A stretch of 48,702 bases of DNA from Mesomycoplasma ovipneumoniae SC01. GTDB taxonomy: Bacteria > Bacillota_I > Bacilli_A > Mycoplasmatales > Metamycoplasmataceae. Under the pieces are notes generated by a model. It was not told the DNA's origin. It saw only the letters and a program-made list of their open reading frames with translations, and searched no databases. Every line of letters starts with the position of its first letter. Within the stretch, counting starts at the first letter, position 1. This document shows positions 28,667-40,000 of the stretch, one piece after another. Location: positions 1 through 48,702 of the forward strand of contig NZ_AFHO01000009.1 in assembly GCF_000218525.1 (NCBI RefSeq), written 5' to 3'. The translations under genes and the position numbers were made by a program.

Positions 28667-29016
28667 AAATTAACCAAATTGAAAATAATTAAAAAAGAAA
28701 AACATAAAGAAACTGCAATTAAAAAGAATTTACTATTTTTCTGTCAAAAATTACACAAATCTTTCTGAAATCTTTTATCATTAAATAAACTATTTTTTCA
28801 ATAAAGTGGAGCAATTTTTGGCAAAAACAGCAAAAAAATCAACAAAAAAACAAAAGAACTAGCAAGACCAATAAGGCCAACAAAAATTCCGAAGGTGAAG
28901 TTTTCAAAGAACCAGTAGTAGAAAAAATTTTCTACAATAGAAAAGATAAAACCTAACACTGACACAAAATAGCTAATTTTCGCCAATAAAAGCAAAATAT
29001 TAGTGTTTTTTAGCAT
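28561..29016 (-). CDS. Hypothetical membrane protein
   Basis: A 151-aa protein when TGA is Trp (LYWKNSL, CNFWQKN). It has about four hydrophobic helices (about 5-30, 38-72, 95-115, 116-135) and a short Cys-containing basic tail (FRICAKCYAV). The ATG is supported only by a distant AAAGG; an in-frame stop lies just upstream, so no longer start exists. The final part coincides with the target repeat of element B, which inserted right after the stop codon. No family recognised. It follows secA on the same strand. Confidence 0.6.
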
Positions 29017-29142
29017 CCTTTGATTTTAACCTTTCTGCCAATTTTAGCGCTTTTTAATGAAAAACAAGGAAAAAAGTAAAAACAAGCAAGTTTTCTTATT
29101 TTCTTTGCATTCTAAAGTTTTTCTTTAATTTTAGGGGGGTCC

Positions 29143-32136
29143 TTAGTCGCCTGAATTCTGAGAATTAGAAATCTGATCTTCGTGGGGTTTTTCTGGATTT
29201 TCCAAGTTTTCCAAGTCTTGCTGCTTGCTTTGCTCAGCTCTGTCCATTTCTTTTTGCTTGTCTAGTTCTAACATTTTTTGTCTGTCAAGTTCTAACATTT
29301 TCATGAGCGCATCAGGGTCGTCTTTTACATCAAAAAAGAAGTTTGAAGGTAAAAAGTCATCTTGGTTGGCTTGTTTGTTTTGGTTTTGTTCGTTAGTCTC
29401 AAAAAGGTTGTCAGTATTTTGTTTTTGGTCAGGGGCTGAAATTTCAGAGTCAATTTGGAGTTCTTTTTGGGCCAAAAGTTCAAGTTGTTCTTGATTCATT
29501 CTTAGCAAAATATTGCGTTTTTCGTCAAGAGGCATATCTTCTTTGAGATTAACAAGTTTATTATTTGCAATTTGTCAGAGTTCAAATCCGCCGCTAGCAT
29601 CCAGTCTTTGAATGTTATTATTTTTGAGTTGTTCATAAATAAATTCAGGCTGAGACTCTTTTTCAATTTGTTTTGCATAAGCAATTCGGTCTTCATTAGT
29701 TGCAATCAGTTGGGCAACGATATGCTCGGGAGTATTAGCTGGATAAGAAATTGCACTTCCATCAGAAAGAATTGCCTGGACATATTCAATTTTTTCAGCA
29801 TTAGAGTTATTAAATAAGGCAACAATTGCCTGGTAGGCTGATTCAGAAATTAAAATATTAAATTTTGAAGTGGCTTGTTCGGTAAAAATTTGGTAAGGAT
29901 TTTTTTGGGAATACTGGACTAAATTTGCCGAAGAGCGAAGTTTGTCAATTGTGTCAATATGGTTTTGCCAGTGATTATCAAGCACAGATAAAATTATGTG
30001 CCGCTCGGATTGGAAATAGTTTTGGCCAATATTTTCTTTTAAGGTTGGCTGCAGAGTTTCAAAATAAATTTTATTTAGTTCCTGGACTAAAAAGTTGCTG
30101 AGTTCTTCAAAAGGGTATTTTTCAATTCCACTTTGGGCAAAATCATAGCGAGTTATTCTTGAAAGGTTGTCATTAAGAAAATTGATTAAATTTTTATAGT
30201 GAATTTCTTGGTTTGGCAGCAAAATAAAGTCATAACCTAAAATAACTTCAACAGCTCTAATGATCATCTTTTTAATATAGTGGTCAAAATTTTCAATCTG
30301 GAGCAAAATATCACGTTGAGTATAAATTAAATCACGTTGCTGGCGAATAACATCATCATAGCTCAACACGGTTTTTCGCATATCAAAGTTAAAACCTTCA
30401 ATTTTTTTCTGGGCTGCCAGTAAAACCGAGTGAATATATTTTCCTTTAATAGCCCCAGCTGTTTGGCCGTAGCTATCAAAAATTTGTTCAAAATTGGAAA
30501 AACGGCGCAATAATTGGTCTTGAAGAGAAATAAAAAACCTTGAGACACCAATATCACCTTGGCGACCAGCCCGACCACGAAGTTGGTTGTCAATTCTTCT
30601 TGATTCAGCCTTATCTGTCCCTAAAATATAAAGTCCGCCAAGATCAATAACTCCAGGTTCAAGAATAATATCTGTTCCCCGGCCGGCCATATTAGTTGCG
30701 ATTGTTATTGCATTTTTACGGCCTGCTTTTGCGATAATTTCAGCCTCAAGTTGGTTTTGCTTTGCATTTAAAACTGTGTGAAACAGACCTTTTTGGTTAA
30801 GCATTTCTGATAGAGTCTCTGAGTCAACAACTTGGGAAGTTCCAATTAAAATTGGCTGGCCAGTTTTATGAACTCTTTGGACTTCGGCAATAATTGCTTT
30901 ATTTTTTTGTTCAATTGTGGCAAAAATTTCATCTTTTTCATCTCTGCGGGCCAGTGGTTTGTTGGTTGGAATAACATTTACACGCATATTGTAAACATCG
31001 ATGAACTCTTGTTCTTCGGTTTTTGCAGTTCCGGTCATTCCTGAGAGTTTTTTAAAAAGACGAAAAAAGTTTTGGTAAGTAATTGTTGCTAAGGTTTTAG
31101 TTTCAGGTTCAATTTCGATTCCTTCTTTTGCCTGGAGTGCTTGCTGGAGACCTTCAGAATAAGATCTTCCGGCCATAATTCGCCCGGTAAATTGGTCAAC
31201 AAGCTCGATTTTACCGTCTTGGACAATATATTCAACGTCTTTTTTCATTACCTTATTGGCACGAAGGGCATTTTGAATTCGGTGAACAAGTTCAGAGTTT
31301 TCAATTTCATAAAGGTTGCGCAAACCAAAAAAAGCATTAGCTTTGTCAATACCTTTGTCATTTAATTTAATACCTTTTGTTTCTTGGTCAATATAAAAAT
31401 CTTCATTTACAAGTGTATTTACAAATTGGTTGGCAGATAAATATTGAGCTGGAAGGTTGGATTTTCCACCACTAATAATCAAAGGGGTTTTAGCCTCATC
31501 GATTAAAATTGAATCAATTTCATCAATAAGACAAAAATTTAGCCCTCTTTGAACTTTTTCAGCAGTACTATAGACCATGTTGTCCCGCAAATAGTCAAAT
31601 CCTAATTCTGAATGAACTGAGTAGGTAATATCAGCCCCGTACATCATTCTTTTAGTTTCCGGATCCATTTCAGCTTTGTTAATTCCAACAGAAAGACCTA
31701 AAAAATTATAAACTTTACCATTATCTTCAGCATCCCGCTCAGATAGATATTCATTTACAGTTGAGACAATAACTCCTTGACCTGAAAGTGCATTAAGATA
31801 AACTGGCGCAATTGAGGCAATTGTTTTACCCTCACCAGTTTTCATCTCAGCAACAGAACCCATGTCAAGAATTAGTCCACCAAGAATTTGGACATCATAT
31901 GGCGTTTTTCCAAGGATTCTTTTTGTTGCTTCCCGAGCCACGGCAAAGGCATCAACCCGAATATCTTTAAGTTTTTCACCATTAGCCAGGCGCTTTTTTA
32001 GAACATTTGTCTGATTTGAAAGATCCTGATCGGTCATTGAACCATAATAACCGCGTTTTTGGTTAATCTGCTTTAAGAGACGGTATGCAAGCCGTAGTTC
32101 TGAAGAAGTCTTAAAAAAATCAATAACATTTTTCAT
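29143..32136 (-). CDS. secA: Preprotein translocase ATPase SecA with extended acidic tail
   Basis: Motor of Sec export, 997 aa, longer than the usual 800-900. It contains the helicase Walker A (MKTGEGKTIAS), LIDEIDSILIDEAKTP, the GMTGTAKTEEQEF motif, IATNMAGRGTDI and LRGRAGRQGD. A TGA codon read as Trp (GGFELWQIANN) near residue 854 joins the core to a C-terminal tail of about 140 residues rich in Gln, Asp and Glu with a repeat (MLELDRQK MLELDKQK). The Cys-rich zinc motif of many SecA tails is absent. It is transcribed divergently from the adhesins it probably helps export. Confidence 0.97.
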
Positions 32137-32199
32137 TAGATCGCTTTGCCCCCTTAATTTATTAACTCATTCTTTTCTTGCATTAATTAACCGCTTAGA

Positions 32200-32205
32200 A
32201 TTATA
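32200..32205 (-). promoter_or_regulatory. secA promoter
   Basis: Extended -10 TGGTATAAT on the minus strand, about 63 nt before the secA ATG; AAGGGGGC lies in the leader, 13 nt before the start. Confidence 0.5.
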
Positions 32206-32360
32206 CCATTTTTTTAAAATAATATATAATTTATTTTTATTTTATTTATTAGGATAGTTTTTGGCTTGTTTGTTTTGGCTTTGGTCTTACTATGAGCACA
32301 GAAAATGCCTTAATTTTAGCATATTTTTGATAAAAAAGGAAAAAATAATTTTCTTTTTGG

Positions 32361-32394
32361 TATAATTTTACTATTTATGAAAATTATAATTTAA
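32361..32394 (+). promoter_or_regulatory. Second leaderless-type promoter with abortive start
   Basis: GGTATAAT (TATAAT at 32361-32366) followed 10 nt later by an ATG and a 5-codon ORF (MKIII, stop at 32392-32394). The arrangement is a near copy of the real P159-like start at 32528-32550, lying about 167 bp upstream of it, so the promoter/start region looks duplicated. Confidence 0.45.
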
Positions 32395-32465
32395 AAAAAT
32401 AGGAGAAAATCATTCATTAAGTCAAAAAAATAATTTATAATATGTTTCGAAATTCAAACAACCTG

Positions 32466-32482
32466 CAAAAAAAAAAAAAAAA
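32466..32482 (+). repeat. A17 homopolymer upstream of the P159-like gene
   Basis: Seventeen consecutive A, preceded by CTGC and ending 45 nt before the TATAAT box at 32528. Such tracts are slippage-prone in mycoplasmas and could tune promoter strength; the distance is larger than in classic phase-variable mycoplasma promoters. Confidence 0.6.
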
Positions 32483-32527
32483 GGATAATTAAGTATTTCA
32501 AAAATAAAAAAAATTAATTTTTTTTGG

Positions 32528-32533
32528 TATAAT
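32528..32533 (+). promoter_or_regulatory. Leaderless promoter of the P159-like gene
   Basis: TTTGGTATAAT with the ATG 10 nt after the box. No Shine-Dalgarno can fit, so the mRNA should be leaderless, as for the transposase at 9685. Confidence 0.55.
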
Positions 32534-32543
32534 TTTTTACATT

Positions 32544-35500
32544 ATGAAAAAAGAAATTCGCAACAAAGTATTAATAGTTTTAGCGGGACTTAGTTTCATC
32601 GGAATTACAGCCGGAGTTGGTATTGGTCTACAGAGATCAGCACTTAACTCGTCTTATCAACAATTATTTGATAATGACAAGTCCGAAACGAAATTAAACC
32701 CGCCAATAAACGATGCTGATTTGGTCGCTGCCATCAGCAATTTTAGTCTAAAACCTGAATGAAGCAAAATTTCAGCTTCCCAGGCATTTAAATTACACAC
32801 AGATCCATTATATGCTTTTAAATTAAGTCAAGCAGTTGATTTTTCAAAAGTTGATAATAAATTTTCTGATTTATTTTTTGACATTCAAGTAACTGAAGAA
32901 ACAAAGGTTGAGTCAAATTCAATTAAGAACTTAACCGTTTTTGTTTTTGATAAAAAAACAAAAAAAGAAGTAGCAAGTCGTGCTTTTAGTGCTAGTCTTT
33001 CTGGGTTTAGTGCTATTGCCAACCAAGATTTTCTTGAAAATTTCATTGCCGAGTCTTCAAAATACAATCTTGATAAGTCTCAACTAACTAAAAAGTTTGC
33101 TTCAGATTCAATTTTTCCTTCAGCTTTTGCCCTTAAATTTCAAGATCAATTACTAACCAATCTTCGTAAGATTTCTCCTGAAATTTTTAGTGTTGCAACT
33201 GCCACCCAAGTTAGTGCTCTTTCTGGAGTAGCAAGTCAATTTCAGCAACAAGGAACCGGAGGAGGAACTGGCGGAGGAACAGCCGCAGGTGGATCAGGCG
33301 CAGGAACTTCAACTGGTGGAGCAACTGATGGATCAGGCGCATCAACTGGAGCAGCTGGTGGTACTGGTTCAGACGGATCAACTACTGGAACCCAAAACGG
33401 TGCAGGGACTGGAACCCAAGATGGTTCAGGTTCAAACCAACCAAGCACTACTGAAACCCCTAAAGTTGAAGCAACCCCCAAGGCTCCTAAAGTTCCTTTA
33501 GTTTCTACACTAAAACCAACAAATTCTAATCTTGAACTTGCATTTAAACAAACTTTAGAATCATTTGGTGGACTTGAATTAATAGCTGCTTCTGGACTAC
33601 AAAGTTTAATTCCAAATGAGTATACTTTATTACCAGTTACTTCTGAAAAATCACTAGTTAAAATTGATATTGATGACACAAAAGGTACTGCAAAAATTTG
33701 ACTAAAATTATTGGATCAATCCAACAAAGAAAAATTAATTGGGCTAGACATTACTGGTCTTAGTTCAGTTGAATCAGTTCAAAATAAAATATTTGCAAAA
33801 ATAAATAAAAATCAAAATAAATATATTAGTCTAAAACCACAAGTTGCGGAATATTTTAGAAAAAATCCAGGACAAAGTCTTGCTAAATTAATTTCTGATT
33901 ATCAAACCAAAAGTTCAGCTCCTGACTCAAAAGTAGCTAAAGTTTTTGAGGAGTATCATAAAGATAATGATAAAATCAAGAAAGCACTTATGCCTGAGTC
34001 TACAACTGGGTCTGCATCAGCATCTTCTGAAAGTGATTTTGACACAAAATTAAAAGCACTTGCTTCAACAGGAGAAGAAAATACAAAAAAAGCAATCAAA
34101 GAATATTTAAAAAACGAATATAATATTGATGTCCAAACAGATTCAGGTACCTCAGGTTCTGGAGGGGGTGCTGAAACCCAACCTGTTGCGGTTCAAGCTT
34201 CAGTTGCAGCGCTTGGCTCAACTAGCCAACCTCAGGCTCAACAAGAACAACAACAAGAATCTCAAGTTCCAGAAGTGCATGTTGAACAGCAACAACAGGA
34301 ATCTCAAGTTCAAGAACAGCATGTTGAACAACAGCAACAAGAAACTCAGACTCAACAACAACAGACTGAAACTGCTGAAGACATAGCTAAAAAAGATAAA
34401 GCCTTTTACGCTCCTTATTTTGAAATTTACAATTATCAATTACCAACTATGCAGTCTGGTGGTAAATCTGTTTTAGTTACCCCAGATCAAATAGATTTTT
34501 GATTTGAAACTAATAGCGATCTTAAAGTTGGTAATTATAATTTTGATTTTTCATTAGATAAAAATCAAGGCGAGTCAAGTTCAGCTAAAACTTTAAAACT
34601 TAATGTTAATTTTCAAGCTGATTCTAATTTCAAATTAGAAGTAAGTCCTCAAAATGTTCCATATTTAGAAATTTATGATGGTATTCAAGAGTCTAAACCT
34701 CAAAGTACTGAATCTCAACCGGTAAGTGTTCCTGTTGCAACAACTACAGCTTCAGAAAGAGATCATTCATCATATAAATTTACAGGTTGAACATTTCCAA
34801 TCACAATCGATTTTAAAGGTTCTAAAACTCAACAAGAACTTGAAAAATTAGTTGGTAATAACCACAAAGTAGATTTCAATAATTCACTTCCTTATTTATT
34901 ATTCCAATCAGATTTAGATAATATTTTCAAAACTGCAAAACTTGATTCATGATTTAGTCTTTCAGATAGTGAAAAAAATCAAGCCAAAGCTTATTTAAAA
35001 TCAACACTAAATCCAATTAGTGTTCCAATAAGCTTGCAAAAACCTAAAGTTGAAGCTGCCCCAGCTCCAGCGACACCTGCAACACCGGCTCCGGCTACTC
35101 CAGCGCCAGCTACACCGGCAACTCCAGGTTCAGGCGATTCAACAGCTTCAGGTTCTGACTCAGCAACTTCAGGTGCATCAGGTTCAACTTCTAGCTCAAG
35201 CTCATCTTCTAGTTCAAGTACAGATTCATCTTCTTCAAGTACAGATTCATCTTCAACCTCAAGCTCAAGTTCTTCTTCTTCTTCTTCTAGCTCAGCTTCA
35301 GCTGCCGCAGCAACTTCTTCATCTTCGGTAGCAAATAGTGCAACACCTTTCCAAGATACAGCAACTCCAGCTCAAGAAGAAACATTTGCTTTTGGTGATT
35401 ATTTAATTAATTATCTTGATAAGTTTGGAACATTTACATTAGCTCAAGGGCAAAAATTAGCAATATCAAGTCAATATGACGAGAAAAATCGTTCATATAA

Positions 35501-36953
35501 CTTTGTTTTTGAAGTTCGTGATAGTGATAATGACGCAATTGCCTCATCAGTCTTTGGTTTTGTTGGTATTAATAAAAATAATGGCGCTCTTAGAAAATCA
35601 CTTGCTTATGGACCAGATGTTTTCATTGACGGAAGTTCAGGGCTTGAATATCATGCTCATGAAGGTACTCCATCTAAGCCAATTTTAACTAATATTAGCT
35701 CTGCAAATAGCACAGCATTCCAATTTAAAGTAAATAATTTTACTGACAATAGTGCACTTGATAATTTACTTCAAGACAATGGCTTTTATAACCAAAGAGC
35801 TGCTAACGGAAAAGGTTTAGCAATTAAACAACCGCTTCTTTATGAATTTGACGGTGAAGGTAAACGAATTATTAAAACATTTGGACGTCAAGTTGAAAAA
35901 TCAACAATGGACAAAGGTGTTTTATACTTCACCTTTAAACTTAGCGATGTTTTAGCAAAACCAGAAACGCTCGTAGATCAGTCATATAAATTATTATCAA
36001 CTGCTCCAGATGCCCAAAATGGTTCATTTGGCGCAACTGTTCTTGAACTATTTAGAACTGATGATGGTCTTAATGCTAAAGGCGACAGATTTTCACAAAC
36101 ACTAAATCTAGGTTGAAGAATTGAAAAAGCTCGTTCATTAGCAATTGACAAGAGTCAAGTTCCAACAACTGAAGCTGATTGACAAACAAAAGGATTAGTT
36201 GTTTTCCGTGATGTTGATCCAGCAAAACCAGATGATTCATCTAAACTTTATGATTATACAAAACAAACAGCTGAAAATTTTGTGGAAGGTGACACTCAAA
36301 AAATCACTCCGTCTAAGACATTGTTTGAAAGAAGTGATACAAGTAGTGCAAGTGGAAGTGGAGCAGCTAGCACAACTGCTTCAACCGGTGCAGGTGGTGT
36401 AGCCACTGGTGCTGGTCAAACCTCCCAACCATCAGCAACTATTAAAGTTGATGAAGTAAATGAAATTTTTAGAAAATATTGACCTGAAGGTAACAATACC
36501 GACTTTCTTGCCCAAGGTCAAGGTCAAATTTATCAAGATGGTATTTGGTTTAATCATACAAGACCAAACGGAAATGTTGCACTTGAGTCATTCTTAGATA
36601 AAACTTTAATTTTAGAAGTTCGTATTGATGATTCTTCAGTTACATTTAGTTTGATTGCCCAAAGAGAACCAAACCAAGATCCATATGTTTGAACAAGTCA
36701 ACTAAAGTCAATTTATAAAGATGCTAAACGCAATATTAACCCAGATACCCCAATTGGTGTATTGTTCGGTCGTGGAATTGATTATTCCCAAATTGGTGAT
36801 CGAATAATTAATAGTCTTGATGATTCTTCAGCTAACGAACGTGATGGAATCACATTCAAATCTCTTGCTGTCTTTAAAGGTGAGAGACTACTTAAAGATG
36901 ACAAAGCTCGTCTTGAGGTACGTAAAGCATTTATTGATCAATATTTTAAATAA
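32544..36953 (+). CDS. P159-like surface adhesin
   Basis: A 1469-aa protein with an N-terminal anchor helix (about 8-28) and no lipobox Cys. Low-complexity blocks punctuate it: Gly/Thr/Ala-rich (about 237-300), Gln/Glu-rich (about 560-612), Ala-Pro-Thr then poly-Ser (about 836-930). A T-P-F-Q-D sequence follows the poly-Ser block (Phe936), matching the S/T-x-F-x-D/E processing motif known in M. hyopneumoniae adhesins. S-Q-F-Q-Q (Phe233) at the edge of the Gly block may be a second site. Length, poly-Ser/poly-Gln character and position beside P216-like genes match P159, a processed heparin-binding adhesin. In-frame TGA codons are Trp. Assignment is by resemblance. Confidence 0.8.
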
Positions 36954-37090
36954 CAAAGACTTAACAAAATATTAAAAAAACAATATTATGTTAAATAATA
37001 ATAAATATTAATAAATTTAAATTAAGTATTTAGTTATTAATAAATAACTAAATTAAAAGAATAATATAGTAAAAAAACCCGGAGGTTTTT
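36954..37090 (+). promoter_or_regulatory. Gap between P159-like and first P216-like gene
   Basis: 137 bp, extremely AT-rich. A 10-bp stem TTTAGTTATT/AATAACTAAA (37029-37052) may slow or end the upstream transcript. CCCGGAGG just before 37091 is the ribosome site of the next gene. No clear TATAAT; ATAATATAG at about 37060 is the best candidate. Confidence 0.4.
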
Positions 37091-40000
37091 ATGCAAAAGA
37101 ATAAGGCAAAAATATTGATCGGTAGTGCCGCTGCAATTGTACTAATGTCGACGGTCTTTGGAACTGTTGCTGGTCTTGCTGCTAAAACTAGATATCGCGG
37201 AGTTAATCCTACCCAAGGCGTTGTTAGTCAACTTGGACTAATTGATTCAGTAAGCTTTAAACCAAGCGTTGCGCACTTTACAAGTGACTATAAAACTGTT
37301 AAACAAGCACTTTTAGGGGGTAAAACTTTTAATGCTCAAAGTAGCGAGTTTAGCGATTTTGCAAACAAATTCAACTTTTTGACTAACAATGGCCGTAGTG
37401 TTTTAGCAATTCCAAACAAATATAAAGTTGTTATTGAAAAATTTGAAGCCCAAGACGAACAACAACGTTTTTTCCTTTCATTTCACCTTGAAGAAACTCT
37501 TGAAGACAAAAATGTTGCCCGCTCGGCAACAAAATCAATTTACCTTTCGGTAGTTGATGCCCCGCGAGCAGCTTTGGCTCAATTTAGTGATATTGTTGAC
37601 TCTAATTTTGCTAATTTAGTTCCTAGTCCACTTTCTCATTTTTCATCAAGCTCAGTTAGACCGCTGGGCTTAACTCGTGCTGAAGATTTTGCAAAAACAT
37701 TAAATCAACTTCAATCACTTGAGGATTTTGAGTCTCATTTAAGTAAATTTTTTGATACCCAGGCAATTAAAGCAAAAATTCGTCTTGAGTCCCAAGGTTT
37801 TGGCTTTGCCAAAGGTGACTTAGAAGAGCCTTTTGAATTTAATTTTGTCAAAAATCCACAAAACCCAAATGAGTGAGCAACAAGTCTCAACCAAGAAGTG
37901 CCAGCAGTTAGATTATATTTAAAAACTGAATTTACTAGTCAAGCAAAAGCAACACTGGCTAATTACAAAAATAAAGACGAGTCATTTTTAACTTCAATTG
38001 ACTTAGTTGGCAAAGATAAGTCTACTTGATTTGCTAATACCAAAGATCTAAGCGATCAACTTGATGTTAATTTACTTGATGCTTCTGATTATTATCTTGA
38101 TCCAGATAAGCCTCAGACTGATGCATTACAAGAACTTGAGACTTTACTTCCTTCATCACTTAGTCTTTTTCAACGTGATTCATTAAGAGATTCTTCTGGT
38201 ACAGTTGGTAAATTTTCTTTGTTTCGTTATGATGCAATTAATTTTTATAAACAACTTCAAGAACTTGTAAGTAAGCCAGCAGCAATTAAAGATATAGTTG
38301 ATGCAAGTCTAAGTCGTGGTCTAACTTTTTCTTTTGGTAAATACGATTTACTTTTTGATAATTTACGTGAGCATCTTGATTATGACTTTTTAGTTTCAAA
38401 TGCTAAAATTCGGCAAAACTCAGTTTCAAAAAAATTATTTATTGAACTGCCAATTAAAATTAGACTAAAATCTTCAATTTTTGGCGATAGCGGTCAAGAC
38501 ATCAAAACTGTTTTGGAAAAAACCGTAAGTTTTAAACTTGATAATTTCCGTGATCAAGAAATCGAAGATGCCCTTGCTAGCCTTTATCCTGAACTTAGTC
38601 AGCAACTTAAAGAATTAAAAAATGCTCAAAGCCAAAATGCCCAACAACTTGCTGATACTTCGCCAATCCAGTCTCAGTGAGCAGACCAAACCCGCGGGGC
38701 AACCAAAGAAAATCCTTATGACATTAGTCAAGGTGCACCTGAGTCTTATTTACTTTCAAAATACGAAATTCAACAATTAATTAACCAAAAAGACTATAAA
38801 AAACTAATTGAGCTCTTAAGTGATACAAATAGTTATAATATTGACTTTAAATTAGGTTCAACTTTAGCAAACCAAAGCATTCAAGTTCCTAGTGAGACAG
38901 AAATTGCTAATTTAAATGTAACAATTGACTCAGCTCAGGCATTAAAAAATGCTGATATTTATTCAGTTTCAACTTCAGCATTTAAAAATCGTGCTTCTTT
39001 ATTTGCTTATTTTCGTCATCTTTTATCATTAGATCCTAAAGAGGCAGTCAAAAAACTTGTTGATATAGGTACCCAAATCGGTCTTGAATTTGAAGGCTAC
39101 CAAAACTTACCGCTAAATCCAACTTTGGCAGATTTAGCAAAGGTAAAAATTCGTACCCAATTTGATAACTATCAACACACCCAAGCTTTTGTTAACCAAC
39201 AAGAAATTGACCAAAACCCAGGAGATTCAACATCTGAGGTTAGTGTAAGAAAATTTGGTCTCAAACTTCTTGATTTTAATGGTTATTTTGCTAATGATAT
39301 TACAAGCCCAAATCAAGGAATGGCTTTATTTTTACCTGCAAGTTTAGATTTTAGTCAAACTCAGTCAACTTCAACTCAACCAAGTTCAACCCAAGGCACT
39401 TCAACAGATTGAAAAACCGAAATTACTAAAAAACTTGTTGACGGTAAAAACCAGCTATCCCAATTACCTTTTGCAATTTGGGATAAAATTATTGGCCAAG
39501 AAAAAGCCCCAAATGATAATGATAAACTAACATCTAAAATTCTAAGAAATTACCAAGAAGCAATTAGAATCGCTAAACAACCAGCTTTTTGAAATACTCT
39601 AGATGGCAATTCATCTCAAGTTCCTTTTAAAGATACTCAATTTAGTAAAATTGATAGTCTTAGAGATTTAGTTTTTGCCTTTTATACCCAAGCTGCTTTA
39701 ACTAATAATTGAAATGAATATCAAGACTCAGGAGCACGCCCTTCAATTAAATTTGAAATTCAAGAAGATGCCCAGACTGGCAACACTCAAGATTCAAACA
39801 TAATTGGTCTAAATATCAAATATGTTGTTGGCTTTGACGATAATGCTGGTAATTTTGTTGATGATGTAATTTCATCAACACCGCAGACAATTTTTATTCG
39901 TACATCAGGCCAATCTGAGGCACAAGTAAAACAGAGAAATAATTTAAACCAAATGGTTGAAGATGCGCCACTTTCAAGTCAATCATTAATTCTTGATGCT

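Noticed and set aside
29143..29535. Separate small gene after secA
   Set aside because: It is in frame with SecA and separated only by sense codons including a TGA-Trp, so it is the SecA C-terminus.
35040..35330. CRISPR-like or tandem DNA array
   Set aside because: The repetition is a protein-level Ala-Pro-Thr/Ser composition in frame within the P159-like gene, without regular repeat-spacer structure. No CRISPR array was seen in the window.
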